DNA of 64,000 nt from Bdellovibrionales bacterium GWA1_52_35 (GTDB lineage: Bacteria; Bdellovibrionota; UBA1018). Positions 50,255 to 59,087 of the stretch are shown here, in pieces; the first letter of the stretch is position 1; each line of letters opens with the position of its first letter. Made by a program: the position numbers and the translations under genes. Location of the stretch: contig MEPO01000003.1 of the NCBI GenBank assembly GCA_001769805.1, positions 124,001-188,000 on the forward strand, given 5' to 3'. The notes under the pieces were generated by a model. That model was given only the letters and a program-made list of their open reading frames with translations. It was not told the DNA's origin and did no database searches.

Positions 50255-51159
50255 TCCGTGCCGCCATTGATCTCGGAACCAATACCTGTCTTCTTCTGGT
50301 GACTGAGTGGACCGAAGGGTCCGGAATACAGAAAGTTCTACGTGACCTGACGACGGTCGTGCGCCTGGGACAGAGCGTGGATCAGAATCGCTCGCTTCAC
50401 CCGGATGCGATGGAACGCACGCTGAAGTGCTTGAAACACTATGCTGAAACGGTCCGTGCTGCGGGCGGTGACCCCGCGGCGACAGCCTGCGTGGCCACAA
50501 GTCAGGCGCGGGATGCGAGGAACGGGGCGGAATTTTTTTGTCGCGTGGAAGTGGAAACCGGGTTCCGTTTCCGCGTGATTTCGGGAGCGGAAGAGGCGAG
50601 GCTCACGTTCTTGGGTGCTTTGCTGCCCGGGATGTCAGCGGAGAAGAGCGCGGTGATTGATATTGGCGGAGGCAGTACCGAGATTATTTCCGCTACAGAC
50701 GGAACCAGCGTGGATGCGGGCGCTGTCCGCTTTACGGAACGCTATTTTGCAACTGATCCTGTATCTGATGAGGAATTTTGGAGTTGCCAGGCTGCGATTG
50801 ACGAGGCTCTCGGGCCTTTCGTGGAATGGCGCAAGAAGCTACCACCTGATGTCCAGCTTGTCGCCGTCGCGGGTTCGGCAACGGCACTGGCCGCGTGGTT
50901 TCTGGAGTTGAAGTCCTGGGATCCGGCCAAGGTGGACCAGGTCATGCTCTCTCGTGGTGATGTTCATCGGCTTGTCGAAGAGCTGAAATGGCGTACTGTC
51001 AAGGAGCGCAGCGAGTTGCCTTGCATGGAGCCTGGGCGCGCTGATGTGATCCTGGCCGGCGCAATGATTCTCTGGCGGAGTATGGAAAAACTCAATTTCC
51101 CGACTTGCCGGATCAGTTCGCGGGGATTGCGGTATGGGGTTTTGACGTCAGCGGTTTGA
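50251..51159 (+). CDS. Ppx/GppA-family phosphatase
   Basis: A 302-residue protein of the ASKHA fold. Phosphate-1 motif AAIDLGTNTCLLLV, phosphate-2 AVIDIGGGSTEI, and adenosine-type VAVAGSATALAAW are clear. It lacks the C-terminal HD part of E. coli GppA, which is normal for short forms. It hydrolyses polyphosphate or pppGpp. It overlaps the lipoprotein gene by four bases and is the last gene of the long forward run that begins with glmU. Confidence 0.88.
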   Translation: MIRAAIDLGTNTCLLLVTEWTEGSGIQKVLRDLTTVVRLGQSVDQNRSLHPDAMERTLKCLKHYAETVRAAGGDPAATACVATSQARDARNGAEFFCRVEVETGFRFRVISGAEEARLTFLGALLPGMSAEKSAVIDIGGGSTEIISATDGTSVDAGAVRFTERYFATDPVSDEEFWSCQAAIDEALGPFVEWRKKLPPDVQLVAVAGSATALAAWFLELKSWDPAKVDQVMLSRGDVHRLVEELKWRTVKERSELPCMEPGRADVILAGAMILWRSMEKLNFPTCRISSRGLRYGVLTSAV

Positions 51160-51240
51160 ATATATAAATCGAAATGATTTAATCTATTTCAGACAGATAT
51201 TATTATTGAAATCAATTTGACCTTCTACCGATGAGCTTTG

Positions 51241-52797
51241 ATGAGAAAAAGCACTCTTCGATTCAAGTCGCTTCTGGCATTTTTGAGCGTTGGACTGGTT
51301 TCACTAGCGCTCGGAATCATCAATTTCAACTCTCTTTCTGCGGTGATCGAAGCTCAAAAAGCAAAAGAGCAAGCACTGAGCTTGAGCGCGGACCTTCTTG
51401 AGAAGGAAATCGCCCATTTGAAGTACAGAACCAAAATGGGTGAATTTCAACGTGATCCGAATCAGACCGAATTGAATATAGAGAAAGACGCGCATAAGTG
51501 TGGATTCGGGCAGTGGTATTACAGCAGCGCGCGTACCGAGGCCGAAGCCGTGATTTCGGCGCTGAGGGGACCACTCGAAGCGATCGAAGGACCTCATTCT
51601 CGCCTGCATGCTTCATCCCAGGAAATAGAGGGTTTGCTCAAGGCGGGGAAGAGAGCCGAAGCCATTGTCCTGCTGGGTACCCGGGCGAGTGTCGAGCTTT
51701 ACGAAATTCAAAACCAGCTCGGAGGGATGCGGGCCGAAATCAAGAAATACACGGCAGAGGTGACTGCTCGGACCGACAGTGCCATTCGTGCACGTAAATT
51801 GCTTTCGGCGGGGGTAACAGTTATTGCGGTACTTCTTGCGATGTCGATTGGCTATCTGTTTTCGAATATGATCGAACGACACCTGCGTGGAATCGCCAGC
51901 CGCCTCACGGGAGGGGCGCTGACTCTTACAGCGACTTCAGACGATGTTGCCAATAATAGTGAGACGCTTTCGTCCGCGACCGAGGAACAGGCTGCCGCTC
52001 TTCAGGAAACCGCGGCTTCGGTCACCGAGCTTTCCTCAATGATCGCCAAAACCGCTGAAAATGCCCAAAAATCCCGGGAGGTCGCCAACGGGAGCTCAAA
52101 ATCAGCCAAGGAGGGTAAAGAAATTGTCGGGCAGATGATTACCTCCATTATGGAGATCACGGATTCAAACCAGGCGATCATGACCCAGATTCAGACCAGT
52201 AATCAGGAGATCTCAAAGATCGTCGGCTTGATCAAGGAAATCGATCTCAAAACCCAGGTGATCAATGATATTGTGTTTCAAACCAAACTCCTCTCCTTCA
52301 ATGCGTCAGTTGAAGCTGCGCGAGCAGGGGAACATGGAAAGGGCTTTTCGGTGGTGGCGGAGGAGGTGGGGAACCTTGCGCGAATGAGTGGGAGCGCTGC
52401 TCAGCAAATCAGCACAATGCTCGAAAACAGCACCAGGGAAGTTCATGGCATTGTCGAACGTTCAAAATCAGAGATCGAGAAGCTCGCCCAAACAAGTTCC
52501 GAAAAGGTGCAAGCCGGAGCCGCTACCGCTATGGCTTGTGGCGAGGCATTTGATCATGTGGTGAGCGATATTGAAGAGCTCACTCGAATGGCCGGCGAGA
52601 TTGAGGTTGCGGCTACGGAACAGTCCACGGGAATCAATGAGATCAATAAAGCGATGGGTCAACTCGATCAGGTAACGCATCAGAATGCGAAGCTCTCCAA
52701 TGAGTCTTCCGCAGCCGCGCAGAAATTGAAATCCGAAGCCTCAGTGCTGCGGGAACATGTCGGCGTTCTTGAGGCCGTATTGGACGGCGCTAAATAA
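51241..52797 (+). CDS. methyl-accepting chemotaxis protein with extracytoplasmic CZB domain
   Basis: A 518-residue chemoreceptor. TM1 at about 12-34 and TM2 near 180-205 flank an extracytoplasmic region that holds a chemoreceptor zinc-binding (CZB) pattern: His59 (AHLKYRTKM), Cys87 ([11 protein letters not shown]), His119 and His123 (PHSRLH). The signalling domain has the hairpin tip [26 protein letters not shown] domains are often cytoplasmic and C-terminal; here it is between the membrane helices. No HAMP domain is obvious. ATG 51241 is chosen over TTG 51238. The stop is directly adjacent to that of the converging gene. Confidence 0.85.
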   Translation: MRKSTLRFKSLLAFLSVGLVSLALGIINFNSLSAVIEAQKAKEQALSLSADLLEKEIAHLKYRTKMGEFQRDPNQTELNIEKDAHKCGFGQWYYSSARTEAEAVISALRGPLEAIEGPHSRLHASSQEIEGLLKAGKRAEAIVLLGTRASVELYEIQNQLGGMRAEIKKYTAEVTARTDSAIRARKLLSAGVTVIAVLLAMSIGYLFSNMIERHLRGIASRLTGGALTLTATSDDVANNSETLSSATEEQAAALQETAASVTELSSMIAKTAENAQKSREVANGSSKSAKEGKEIVGQMITSIMEITDSNQAIMTQIQTSNQEISKIVGLIKEIDLKTQVINDIVFQTKLLSFNASVEAARAGEHGKGFSVVAEEVGNLARMSGSAAQQISTMLENSTREVHGIVERSKSEIEKLAQTSSEKVQAGAATAMACGEAFDHVVSDIEELTRMAGEIEVAATEQSTGINEINKAMGQLDQVTHQNAKLSNESSAAAQKLKSEASVLREHVGVLEAVLDGAK

Positions 52798-52998
52798 TCA
52801 AAGCCCCAGATCGCGGCGGAGGTCGCGGGCGAGCTCCTGATCTCTCTGGGCCAGGCGTCGCAGCAGAGATTCGCGGAATGCGGGATCGGCGATCCGGAGC
52901 ATTTCGAGAACTTGATTGAAGCCGTCGATTGCGATCGCGCCTTCTTCTTTTTTGTTTTCAACATCCATCTTGTTCAGGTCACGGCTACTTGCACTCAT
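52798..52998 (-). CDS. 66-residue FliG-like helical protein
   Basis: A short protein. Its C-terminal half, FNQVLEMLRIADPAFRESLLRRLAQRDQELARDLRRDL, has the pattern of FliG helices (ILxxLxxxDPELAxxIRxxM). The N-terminal 25 residues are polar. Its start overlaps the coiled-coil gene by four bases (ATGA). It may be a mini FliG-type adaptor linked to a chemotaxis or motility complex; the likeness is by eye only. Confidence 0.45.
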   Translation of the reverse strand: MSASSRDLNKMDVENKKEEGAIAIDGFNQVLEMLRIADPAFRESLLRRLAQRDQELARDLRRDLGL

Positions 52999-53450
52999 GC
53001 TCCAAGGCCCTCCTTTTTGGCCATTTTCTTCGACATCTCTCGGGATTTCTCAGTGAGAAGTTCCGTAGAGGCCTGAAGCTGCTTCCGAAGCGCATTCACT
53101 TGCTCTTCAGACTGCTTTTTATACTCAACCATCCTTTGTTGATTCGCTGACTTGGTCCTTGTGAGTTCCACATCTCCGAGCCGCTTCTGCTCATTGATCT
53201 TCTGCTCGCCCTCGCGGCGGACGCGTTGGAGCCGGTCTTCCAGGGCTTCGGCCTCCTTGGAGATCTCAACTTGGTAATCCTTGCGTAGGGCATTGAGTTC
53301 TTCGGAATGGTTCTCATGGGCTTTCTGAAGCTGCTCCGAGTGCACGGCTTGCAGATCCCGCAATTCGATTTCGTTTCGATGCTCGAGATTGGAGCGGTAG
53401 TTGCGTAAACGCTGATCCTCAGCGACGTAACTTGAGATATCCGATGGCAT
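52995..53450 (-). CDS. coiled-coil protein (FliJ-like?)
   Basis: A 151-residue, almost wholly coiled-coil protein, rich in Glu, Lys, Gln and Arg (residues about 10-140), no leader or membrane segment. The size and composition resemble FliJ or FliH export-apparatus proteins, but no signature residue decides it. It is coupled to the FliG-like mini-protein gene downstream. GAAGGGC precedes ATG 53450. A structural partner role is inferred. Confidence 0.5.
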   Translation of the reverse strand: MPSDISSYVAEDQRLRNYRSNLEHRNEIELRDLQAVHSEQLQKAHENHSEELNALRKDYQVEISKEAEALEDRLQRVRREGEQKINEQKRLGDVELTRTKSANQQRMVEYKKQSEEQVNALRKQLQASTELLTEKSREMSKKMAKKEGLGA

Positions 53451-53610
53451 TCCTTTGCCCTTCTTCCTGCTTCAATTATGCCCTGACTAAGGGCAATGAC
53501 GCAAGATTCGCCCAGAGCTGCCTGTTGCATCGCGGTAAAAAAGCTGATAGTTTTTTGACAGCAATCGATTTTAGGCATCCAAACGCACGTTCTACTTGGA
53601 GACTAATGCA

Positions 53611-53940
53611 ATGCAGCAGCAATCACTCGGTCAGCGAAAGCTTGAGAAAGCAAAAAAACAATCGGCTGAAATCCGACTTCTGGGACAGAAGATCGCTTTG
53701 AAATGTTCCGAAGAAGATCCCGAGTTGGTGGACGAAACAGTCGAGCTGGTATCCGTTCTGCTTCGCAATTCCGAGATGAGGACCCGGAGCAAGGTCCCGC
53801 ATCAGGTCGTGTTATTGGCGCTCCTGGATCTTGCAGAAGAGTATCTCAGAGCCAAGCGCCGGACGCTGGTTTTTAAACGCCAGGTCACCGAAAAATCCCA
53901 GAAGCTCCTCAGCCTGATGGATGAAGCGGGCGCCCGGTAG
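53611..53940 (+). CDS. zapA: ZapA-like cell division protein
   Basis: A 109-residue protein. IRLLGQKIALKCSEEDPELVDETVELVSVLL matches the ZapA N-terminal domain and ALLDLAEEYLRAKRR its central helix, followed by a coiled-coil tail. ZapA crosslinks FtsZ filaments. TTGGAG lies 9 bases before ATG 53611. ymdB follows after 17 bases. No 6S RNA is recognised between them, though this is a common site for it. Confidence 0.75.
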   Translation: MQQQSLGQRKLEKAKKQSAEIRLLGQKIALKCSEEDPELVDETVELVSVLLRNSEMRTRSKVPHQVVLLALLDLAEEYLRAKRRTLVFKRQVTEKSQKLLSLMDEAGAR

Positions 53941-53957
53941 GCTGAACGAAAGCGATC

Positions 53958-54776
53958 ATGAAAATTCTGTATTTTGGAGATGTGTTCGGTCGTCCGGGAC
54001 GGGAAGCAGTGAAGATCGGCATCACGCGTCTTACCGCGCAGGAGCAGATCGACTTTGTCATCATCAATGGTGAGAATATGTCCCACGGGAACGGAATTCT
54101 TCCGGAGATGGCGCAGGAGTTCCTCGACTTCGGGGTCGATGTCATCACGAGTGGAAATCATATCTGGGATCAACGACAGATCGTGCCGTTCATGAACACG
54201 AGTACGCGGATCCTGCGACCGGCAAATTATCCGGATCATCCGGTTCATAAAGTCCCGGGTCGCGGAGTAACGGTGGTCGAGTCCAAGCGCAAGCCAGGAT
54301 TACGCCTGGGCGTGCTTCAGGTCATGGGCCGGGTTTTCATGGATTCACTGGAATGCCCGTTCAGAACCGCAGAAAACGAAGCCGAAAAGCTGGATGGGCT
54401 TGGCATCCGCAGCATCTTCGTCGATTTCCACGCCGAGGCTTCTTCCGAAAAACAGGCGCTCGCTCATTACCTCGACGGTAAAGTGAGTGCGGTCGTCGGT
54501 TCGCATTCTCATGTGCAGACCGCCGACGAACGTCTGCTGCCAGGCGGAACCGCCGCGATCACCGATGCCGGAATGTGCGGCTGTTATGATTCCGTAATCG
54601 GTGTGAAGAAAGAAATTTCAATTCAGCGCTTTCTGACAAAACGGCCCTTCCGCTACGAGCCAGCAGAAGGGCCTGGGGGGTATTGCGGCGTTTTGATCGA
54701 AGTGAACGAGGCTACCGGAAAAGCGATAGCCATCCGCCGGCTTCAGGATCGCAACGCCCAGCTCGGAACCCATTAA
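53958..54776 (+). CDS. ymdB: YmdB-type metallophosphoesterase (TIGR00282)
   Basis: A 272-residue protein with all metal motifs: YFGDVFGRPG, IINGENMSHG, SGNHIWDQ, FHAEASSEK, GSHSHVQTAD and TDAGMCGCYDSVIG. In other bacteria YmdB is a phosphodiesterase affecting biofilm and RNA turnover. It follows zapA closely. Its stop overlaps the stop of the converging lipoprotein gene by four bases. Confidence 0.92.
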   Translation: MKILYFGDVFGRPGREAVKIGITRLTAQEQIDFVIINGENMSHGNGILPEMAQEFLDFGVDVITSGNHIWDQRQIVPFMNTSTRILRPANYPDHPVHKVPGRGVTVVESKRKPGLRLGVLQVMGRVFMDSLECPFRTAENEAEKLDGLGIRSIFVDFHAEASSEKQALAHYLDGKVSAVVGSHSHVQTADERLLPGGTAAITDAGMCGCYDSVIGVKKEISIQRFLTKRPFRYEPAEGPGGYCGVLIEVNEATGKAIAIRRLQDRNAQLGTH

Positions 54777-55669
54777 TAAGTCGGCAGCGGCTTCTTATCG
54801 AGTGCGGCGCGAATCATATCAACCGCGATGTCATAATCCAGGCCGTCGACATCATTACCGGCGGTTGCGCGCCACCCCAGAGGTGCTTCCGGGTGAGGCC
54901 CGGAGATCACGACGAGGCCTTTGCCTGCGAAAGTTTCTGAAATTGCCGGCTGCCCGGTTTCCTGATAGCGGGCGACAACACCGTTTGCCCACTCAGGAGT
55001 GCTCGGGCCACCCCACCAGACGAGACTTCGGATCTTACTGGAATTCGGCAAAGTCACCGGAACCATCGCGGCAGTGGGAGTTGAGCCTCCGGGAGTGCCG
55101 GGAGTGAAAAGACTCAGGACCGAACCTTTGGCGATGGCCAGCCCATAAGAAGCGATTTTGGCTGTTTCTGCTTCAGGTCCCACGGCAACCCACGCACCGG
55201 CGCAGAAACCGACAAAGCCCAAGCCATATTCGCGAACGGCTTGCCTGACGCGCAAGCGAGTTTCGGGGGTCAGATTACTCGTGATTGTCCCGCCACTTCC
55301 ACCTGGAATAATGATCATTCCGTAAGTGGTCAGCGTCGCCAGGTTCATAGCGTTCAACTGAGCAGAATTGGCCAGATCATAACTGAGACCTTCAGTCTTC
55401 AGAATCGCTTCGGTGCTCTGCCAGTCCGAAGTGGAAACCCCGGTACCGTTGAAGAGCAGAACGGCTTTTGTATAATTTGCAGAATCGGACGGCTTGGTAT
55501 TGGGAGGCAATTCGCCCACCGGTGGATTCGCGGGATCGCGCTGGGTGGTGTCCGGAAGTACTGGAGTGCCGACGGCCACGGCCATGGAATGATCCAGGGC
55601 TCCACTTCCATTGCAGGCGCCCAAAAGACTGAAAGCAACGAGCAACGGCAGTATTCGTTTGAACATCAT
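54773..55669 (-). CDS. lipoprotein with BPL_N/amidotransferase-like domain
   Basis: A 298-residue lipoprotein with a LLGAC lipobox (Cys19), then a Pro-rich linker to about residue 65. The globular part has AVLLFNGTGVSTSDW, GMIIIPGGSGGT and GFVGFCAGAW, in which Cys156 sits at the nucleophile elbow of class I glutamine amidotransferase folds. This is the biotin-protein ligase N-terminal (BPL_N) family. Its reaction outside the cytoplasm is unknown. AAGGAG precedes a double ATG at 55669. Confidence 0.75.
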   Translation of the reverse strand: MMFKRILPLLVAFSLLGACNGSGALDHSMAVAVGTPVLPDTTQRDPANPPVGELPPNTKPSDSANYTKAVLLFNGTGVSTSDWQSTEAILKTEGLSYDLANSAQLNAMNLATLTTYGMIIIPGGSGGTITSNLTPETRLRVRQAVREYGLGFVGFCAGAWVAVGPEAETAKIASYGLAIAKGSVLSLFTPGTPGGSTPTAAMVPVTLPNSSKIRSLVWWGGPSTPEWANGVVARYQETGQPAISETFAGKGLVVISGPHPEAPLGWRATAGNDVDGLDYDIAVDMIRAALDKKPLPTY

Positions 55670-55775
55670 CAGAAATCTCCTTCGTGCAGGAGAATACGAG
55701 CCACAGCTGAAAAAGTTTCGTGAGGGCGGGAGGCTTTTGCTGCTCTGGCCTGAAATATGTTAGTCTCTTCGAACA

Positions 55776-56477
55776 ATGAAGAGGACCCCTCAAATAAATT
55801 TTCTGATCACTGGAACGAGCCGCGGGATCGGCCTGGAACTCACCCGACAGGTCATTCACGCGGGCTATACGGTTTATGCTCTGGCTCGGGAACCGGAACG
55901 CTCCGCGCCGCTGCAGAGCCTCAAGCAGGAGGCAGCCGGAAGATTGATTACTTTCGCAGCAGATGTCCTGAAGGAGTCGCAGATTCTTATGGTAGCCGAA
56001 GCTCTCCGGGGCAAAGCAATTGACGTTTTGATCAATAATGCGGGAAAATACGGGGGCGCACGCGAATTCGAAGCCATCGATCTGAATGAGGTCCAGAGTA
56101 CGATCGAGACGAATTCGATCGCTCCAATGCGGATAACTCGGGCTTTTCTGCCGCATCTCAGGCAGAGTGCCCAGCCAAAACTCGTGCATATCACCAGTCT
56201 CATGGGCTCGATCGGCGACAATTCATCGGGCGGTTCTTATGGATACCGGATGTCCAAAGCCGCCTTGAACATGTTCAGTAAAACTTTTGCGATCGATCAT
56301 CCCGGCGTGATCAGTATTGTCGTTCACCCGGGTTGGGTTCAGACCGAAATGGGCGGCCCGAATGCCCCCCTTGCACCGGAGTCGTCGGCCAAGGGCATTC
56401 TGTCGGTCATTGAGCGCGTAACGCCCAAAGAGAGCGGCAAGTTTTTTGATTATGAAGGCGACGAGCTGCCTTGGTGA
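55776..56477 (+). CDS. short-chain dehydrogenase/reductase
   Basis: A 233-residue classical SDR: TGTSRGIG cofactor loop (residues 12-19), NNAG, catalytic Ser in ITSLMGSI, and Tyr/Lys in YGYRMSKAALN. The close of the domain is HPGWVQTEMGG. It resembles the C-factor (CsgA) group of SDRs by length and motifs. Substrate unknown. It stands alone, upstream of the host-attachment-family gene. Confidence 0.85.
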   Translation: MKRTPQINFLITGTSRGIGLELTRQVIHAGYTVYALAREPERSAPLQSLKQEAAGRLITFAADVLKESQILMVAEALRGKAIDVLINNAGKYGGAREFEAIDLNEVQSTIETNSIAPMRITRAFLPHLRQSAQPKLVHITSLMGSIGDNSSGGSYGYRMSKAALNMFSKTFAIDHPGVISIVVHPGWVQTEMGGPNAPLAPESSAKGILSVIERVTPKESGKFFDYEGDELPW

Positions 56478-56504
56478 GGCGGGTAGATTGCATCTGATTG
56501 GGCC

Positions 56505-57047
56505 ATGGACAGAGCAATGAGCAGTTACAATATGCGGCGCAAAAATATCCGAAAATGGATCCTTCTGGCCCATCGTTCGGGAGCGAGGCTGTATGTCGCT
56601 TCCGGAAATGAGATCCGGATTCTTCGTGAAGTGGACAATCCAGACGGGCGGCGGCAGAACCGTGAAATCGACACGGACGCCAAGGGCAGTCGGTTCAGTA
56701 CGGTTGCCGGTCGGAGTTCCCCTTCGGGAACATTTCACAGCCGGCAGCAGAAGCACGGTTTGGATCCGCAGATGGAAGCGGCTGAACATCTGGCGGATGG
56801 CTTTGCTCATCAGCTTTGCGAATGGCTGAATCAGGGGCGGGCGAGAAGCGAATTCGACGAGCTGGTGGTCGTTGCCGAACCGGGCTTTCTCGGTAAAATC
56901 AAAAGGTTTTTAGATAAAGAGACCCAGGCTCGCCTGATCGAAGCCATCCCTCATAACTGGACAGCACTCCCTAAAAAGCAGCTTCAGGACAAGCTCAAGG
57001 AATTGACGGGTAAGCCCAACCTGCGGGGACTTACCCGGGCGGCTTGA
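56505..57047 (+). CDS. host attachment protein family (AtsA-like)
   Basis: A 180-residue cytoplasmic protein. It reads WILLAHRSGARLYVASGNEIRIL, then RRQNREIDTDAKGSRF, and a C-terminal part FDELVVVAEPGFLGKIKRFLDKETQARLIEAIPHNWTALPKKQLQDKL. These match the Host_attach family, related to archaeal/eukaryal release-factor eRF1 domain 1-like folds. The name comes from an Agrobacterium mutant; direct attachment is not established. ATG 56517 is also possible. The gene is 27 bases after the SDR gene and probably cotranscribed. Confidence 0.75.
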   Translation: MDRAMSSYNMRRKNIRKWILLAHRSGARLYVASGNEIRILREVDNPDGRRQNREIDTDAKGSRFSTVAGRSSPSGTFHSRQQKHGLDPQMEAAEHLADGFAHQLCEWLNQGRARSEFDELVVVAEPGFLGKIKRFLDKETQARLIEAIPHNWTALPKKQLQDKLKELTGKPNLRGLTRAA

Positions 57048-57088
57048 AAACTTTACGGATCGGGAATTTTTGGATAACCTAGCGTTCG

Positions 57089-57589
57089 ATGCTGAACGGT
57101 TACAGCAAACAAACGCTCTTCACCCGGACGGCGCTGGCCGCGGTTTTTGCATTTCTCTTCCTGATAGGCTGCGGGAAGGAACTGGATCATGAGCCTCAGC
57201 TGGATCTCGGTGATTTTGCTCCTTTGGTTGCCCGTTTTGAGCAGGGATCCGACCAGAATGGGGCTGTGTTAAAAGTACTGGATCTGCGGATTCGTTTTGG
57301 AAAAATGGACAGCCCATATGATCGCGGAATTTGCGAAATCATTCCAGGCGAAACGCCCACGATTATTTTGAAAAAATCTGCCTGGGATCTTCTGACCGAA
57401 GAGGAGCAGGAGGCCCTGCTCTTTCATGAAATGGGTCACTGCGTATTGCGTCGTAATCACAATTCAGAAAAAACTTCCAAAGGCGTGCCCGTCAGTCTGA
57501 TGTACCCGTATGCCTTGGACCGGACCACGTACCTCCATCACCAGAAGCAGTACATGAGTGAACTCGTTTCGAAATACGGAGAGTTCTAA
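57089..57589 (+). CDS. lipoprotein with zinc-protease motif
   Basis: A 166-residue lipoprotein (FLIGC lipobox, Cys28). LLFHEMGHCVLRRNH carries HExxH and a further His seven residues on, close to but one residue off the metzincin spacing. SLMYPYALDR downstream resembles a metzincin Met-turn. It could be a short secreted matrixin-like protease. The following lipoprotein gene starts directly after its stop, so the two are coupled. Confidence 0.6.
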   Translation: MLNGYSKQTLFTRTALAAVFAFLFLIGCGKELDHEPQLDLGDFAPLVARFEQGSDQNGAVLKVLDLRIRFGKMDSPYDRGICEIIPGETPTIILKKSAWDLLTEEEQEALLFHEMGHCVLRRNHNSEKTSKGVPVSLMYPYALDRTTYLHHQKQYMSELVSKYGEF

Positions 57590-58198
57590 TTGGGCTTTAA
57601 ATACTCCCTTCAGCTTCTGACCCTGGCACTTTTGTTTTCAGCCTGTTCTCCGGATTTCCTGCGGGTTCATTATTCCAGGATCAATTCAGCAAAAACTGCG
57701 GGGAGTCCGCTGCAGCTCGGAAAGGATGCCCCGGGGGCTTTTGTGCAACGCTGGGTTTTCACGCAAGCAGGTGGCTTCCGTTTTGATCCGGCCGAGATTC
57801 AGCTGAGTCAAGGGGTTGCACGTCTGGTTTTAACCAGGCCGGGGAGCGTTCGGTTTTCAAATCTCGACTTGTCGCACGGCTGGCCTTTTCTCGCCGTTTT
57901 CAAGCTGATCGAGACTGCGGGTCCCGGGAACCAAGGGCAGTTGCGGTATCAGTTCTCCCCGGATCAATCGCACTGGTATTTTCATGAGAGCGGGCGGTGG
58001 AAATCTGCCCTGATGAACCCCGAGCAGGCAAATACCGCAAAAGAGCTGCAGGAAAAGCTGCGGACCTTCCATCAGGAAATTGGAGACGGTCAGCTCTTTA
58101 TCCGGATTTTCCTGGTTGCGCCGACCGGTGTGGAAAAAGTTGAAATCCAGCAGCTTGAGGTGCACGGCATCTCTCCGAAGACCGACGGCTGGAATTGA
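57590..58198 (+). CDS. lipoprotein of unknown function
   Basis: A 202-residue lipoprotein with a LLFSAC lipobox (Cys19), starting at TTG 57590 with GGAGAG upstream. The mature part is beta-rich with conserved-looking aromatic residues (WVFTQAGGFRFDP, FSPDQSHWYFHESGRWKSAL). No family is recognised. It is coupled to the metalloprotease-like lipoprotein gene. It converges with the PilZ gene, three bases apart. Confidence 0.55.
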   Translation: MGFKYSLQLLTLALLFSACSPDFLRVHYSRINSAKTAGSPLQLGKDAPGAFVQRWVFTQAGGFRFDPAEIQLSQGVARLVLTRPGSVRFSNLDLSHGWPFLAVFKLIETAGPGNQGQLRYQFSPDQSHWYFHESGRWKSALMNPEQANTAKELQEKLRTFHQEIGDGQLFIRIFLVAPTGVEKVEIQQLEVHGISPKTDGWN

Positions 58199-58201
58199 GA
58201 T

Positions 58202-58999
58202 CTATTTTTTTTTCGGAACCTCAGGAATGAGGCCTTTGCCGGTTTTCAAAAAAATTCTAAGGCCCTGAAAAAACGCGCTCAGGGTTCCTGTTCTAGAATT
58301 TCGTTCCGTGAAGCCGATGAGTTCCAGACCTTTCACAAGATCCGCGAAGAGTTTGCCGGATTTTCGGGTGTGCTCGAATTGGATTCCGGCGTAGCCATCT
58401 CTTGAATGCAGGACCTTGCAATGCACCTTGAAAGTTCTCGAAAGAATATGGAACTCCAGAATGTGGCCGGTATTGAGCGCAACCGGCACTGTTGTTTTCA
58501 CGAAGGCACCGCCCTGGGAGAGGTTCAAAATGCTGCCATCGAGTACGACTGGTCCCTTTCTGAGCGTCATGGGTGTTGCGACTTCGAACCGGGGTTGGGA
58601 TTCCCACCAGCGGATGGAGCGGTCAAAATAGGTGCGCCGAACTGCGGGCAAAAGGAAGTAAGCGACCAGAACAATATTCAGGAGTGCATAGAAAGCCGAA
58701 ATCATGAGCGGGACATTGTTCAGGGCGTAATCGATATACTTGAGATTGCTCAGGAGATTCCAGAAGAGCGCCACGAAAAACACGAGATAGCTCCAGCGTT
58801 TCATCAGGTAAATGGCGATCCCGGCAAGCGGCATCAGGGCAAACGATTCAAAAAGTTCTAAAGCAGGTCTCTGCAACCACCAGGAGAGGATGACATCGGG
58901 TTTCACTCTGAGCGTCCAGGAGTTCAGCAGAATATTTACAACCGGGGTCATGAACTGCATGAACGCGAGGAGTACCAGGGGCCAGGGGCGGTTTCGCAT
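58202..58999 (-). CDS. PilZ-domain membrane protein with degenerate c-di-GMP motif
   Basis: A 265-residue protein: four hydrophobic segments (about 5-25, 47-65, 70-85 and 98-118), then a PilZ domain (about 132-235). The second motif is present as NLSQGGAFV (N-x-S-x-x-G). The first motif RxxxR is missing: the place reads QPRFEVATP, with only one Arg. Binding of c-di-GMP is therefore doubtful. It may sense other signals or act as a scaffold. No operon partner; convergent with the lipoprotein gene. Confidence 0.7.
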   Translation of the reverse strand: MRNRPWPLVLLAFMQFMTPVVNILLNSWTLRVKPDVILSWWLQRPALELFESFALMPLAGIAIYLMKRWSYLVFFVALFWNLLSNLKYIDYALNNVPLMISAFYALLNIVLVAYFLLPAVRRTYFDRSIRWWESQPRFEVATPMTLRKGPVVLDGSILNLSQGGAFVKTTVPVALNTGHILEFHILSRTFKVHCKVLHSRDGYAGIQFEHTRKSGKLFADLVKGLELIGFTERNSRTGTLSAFFQGLRIFLKTGKGLIPEVPKKK

Positions 59000-59087
59000 G
59001 GCCCAAATTTTAGCTGAAAACCCTGAATTTTAAAAAGCTTTATCCAATGATTTTGTTATTCTGAGCTAAAATCCGGGAGGGCAGTCA

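Noticed and set aside
53941..53957. 6S RNA between zapA and the next gene
   Set aside because: Only 17 bases separate zapA from ymdB.
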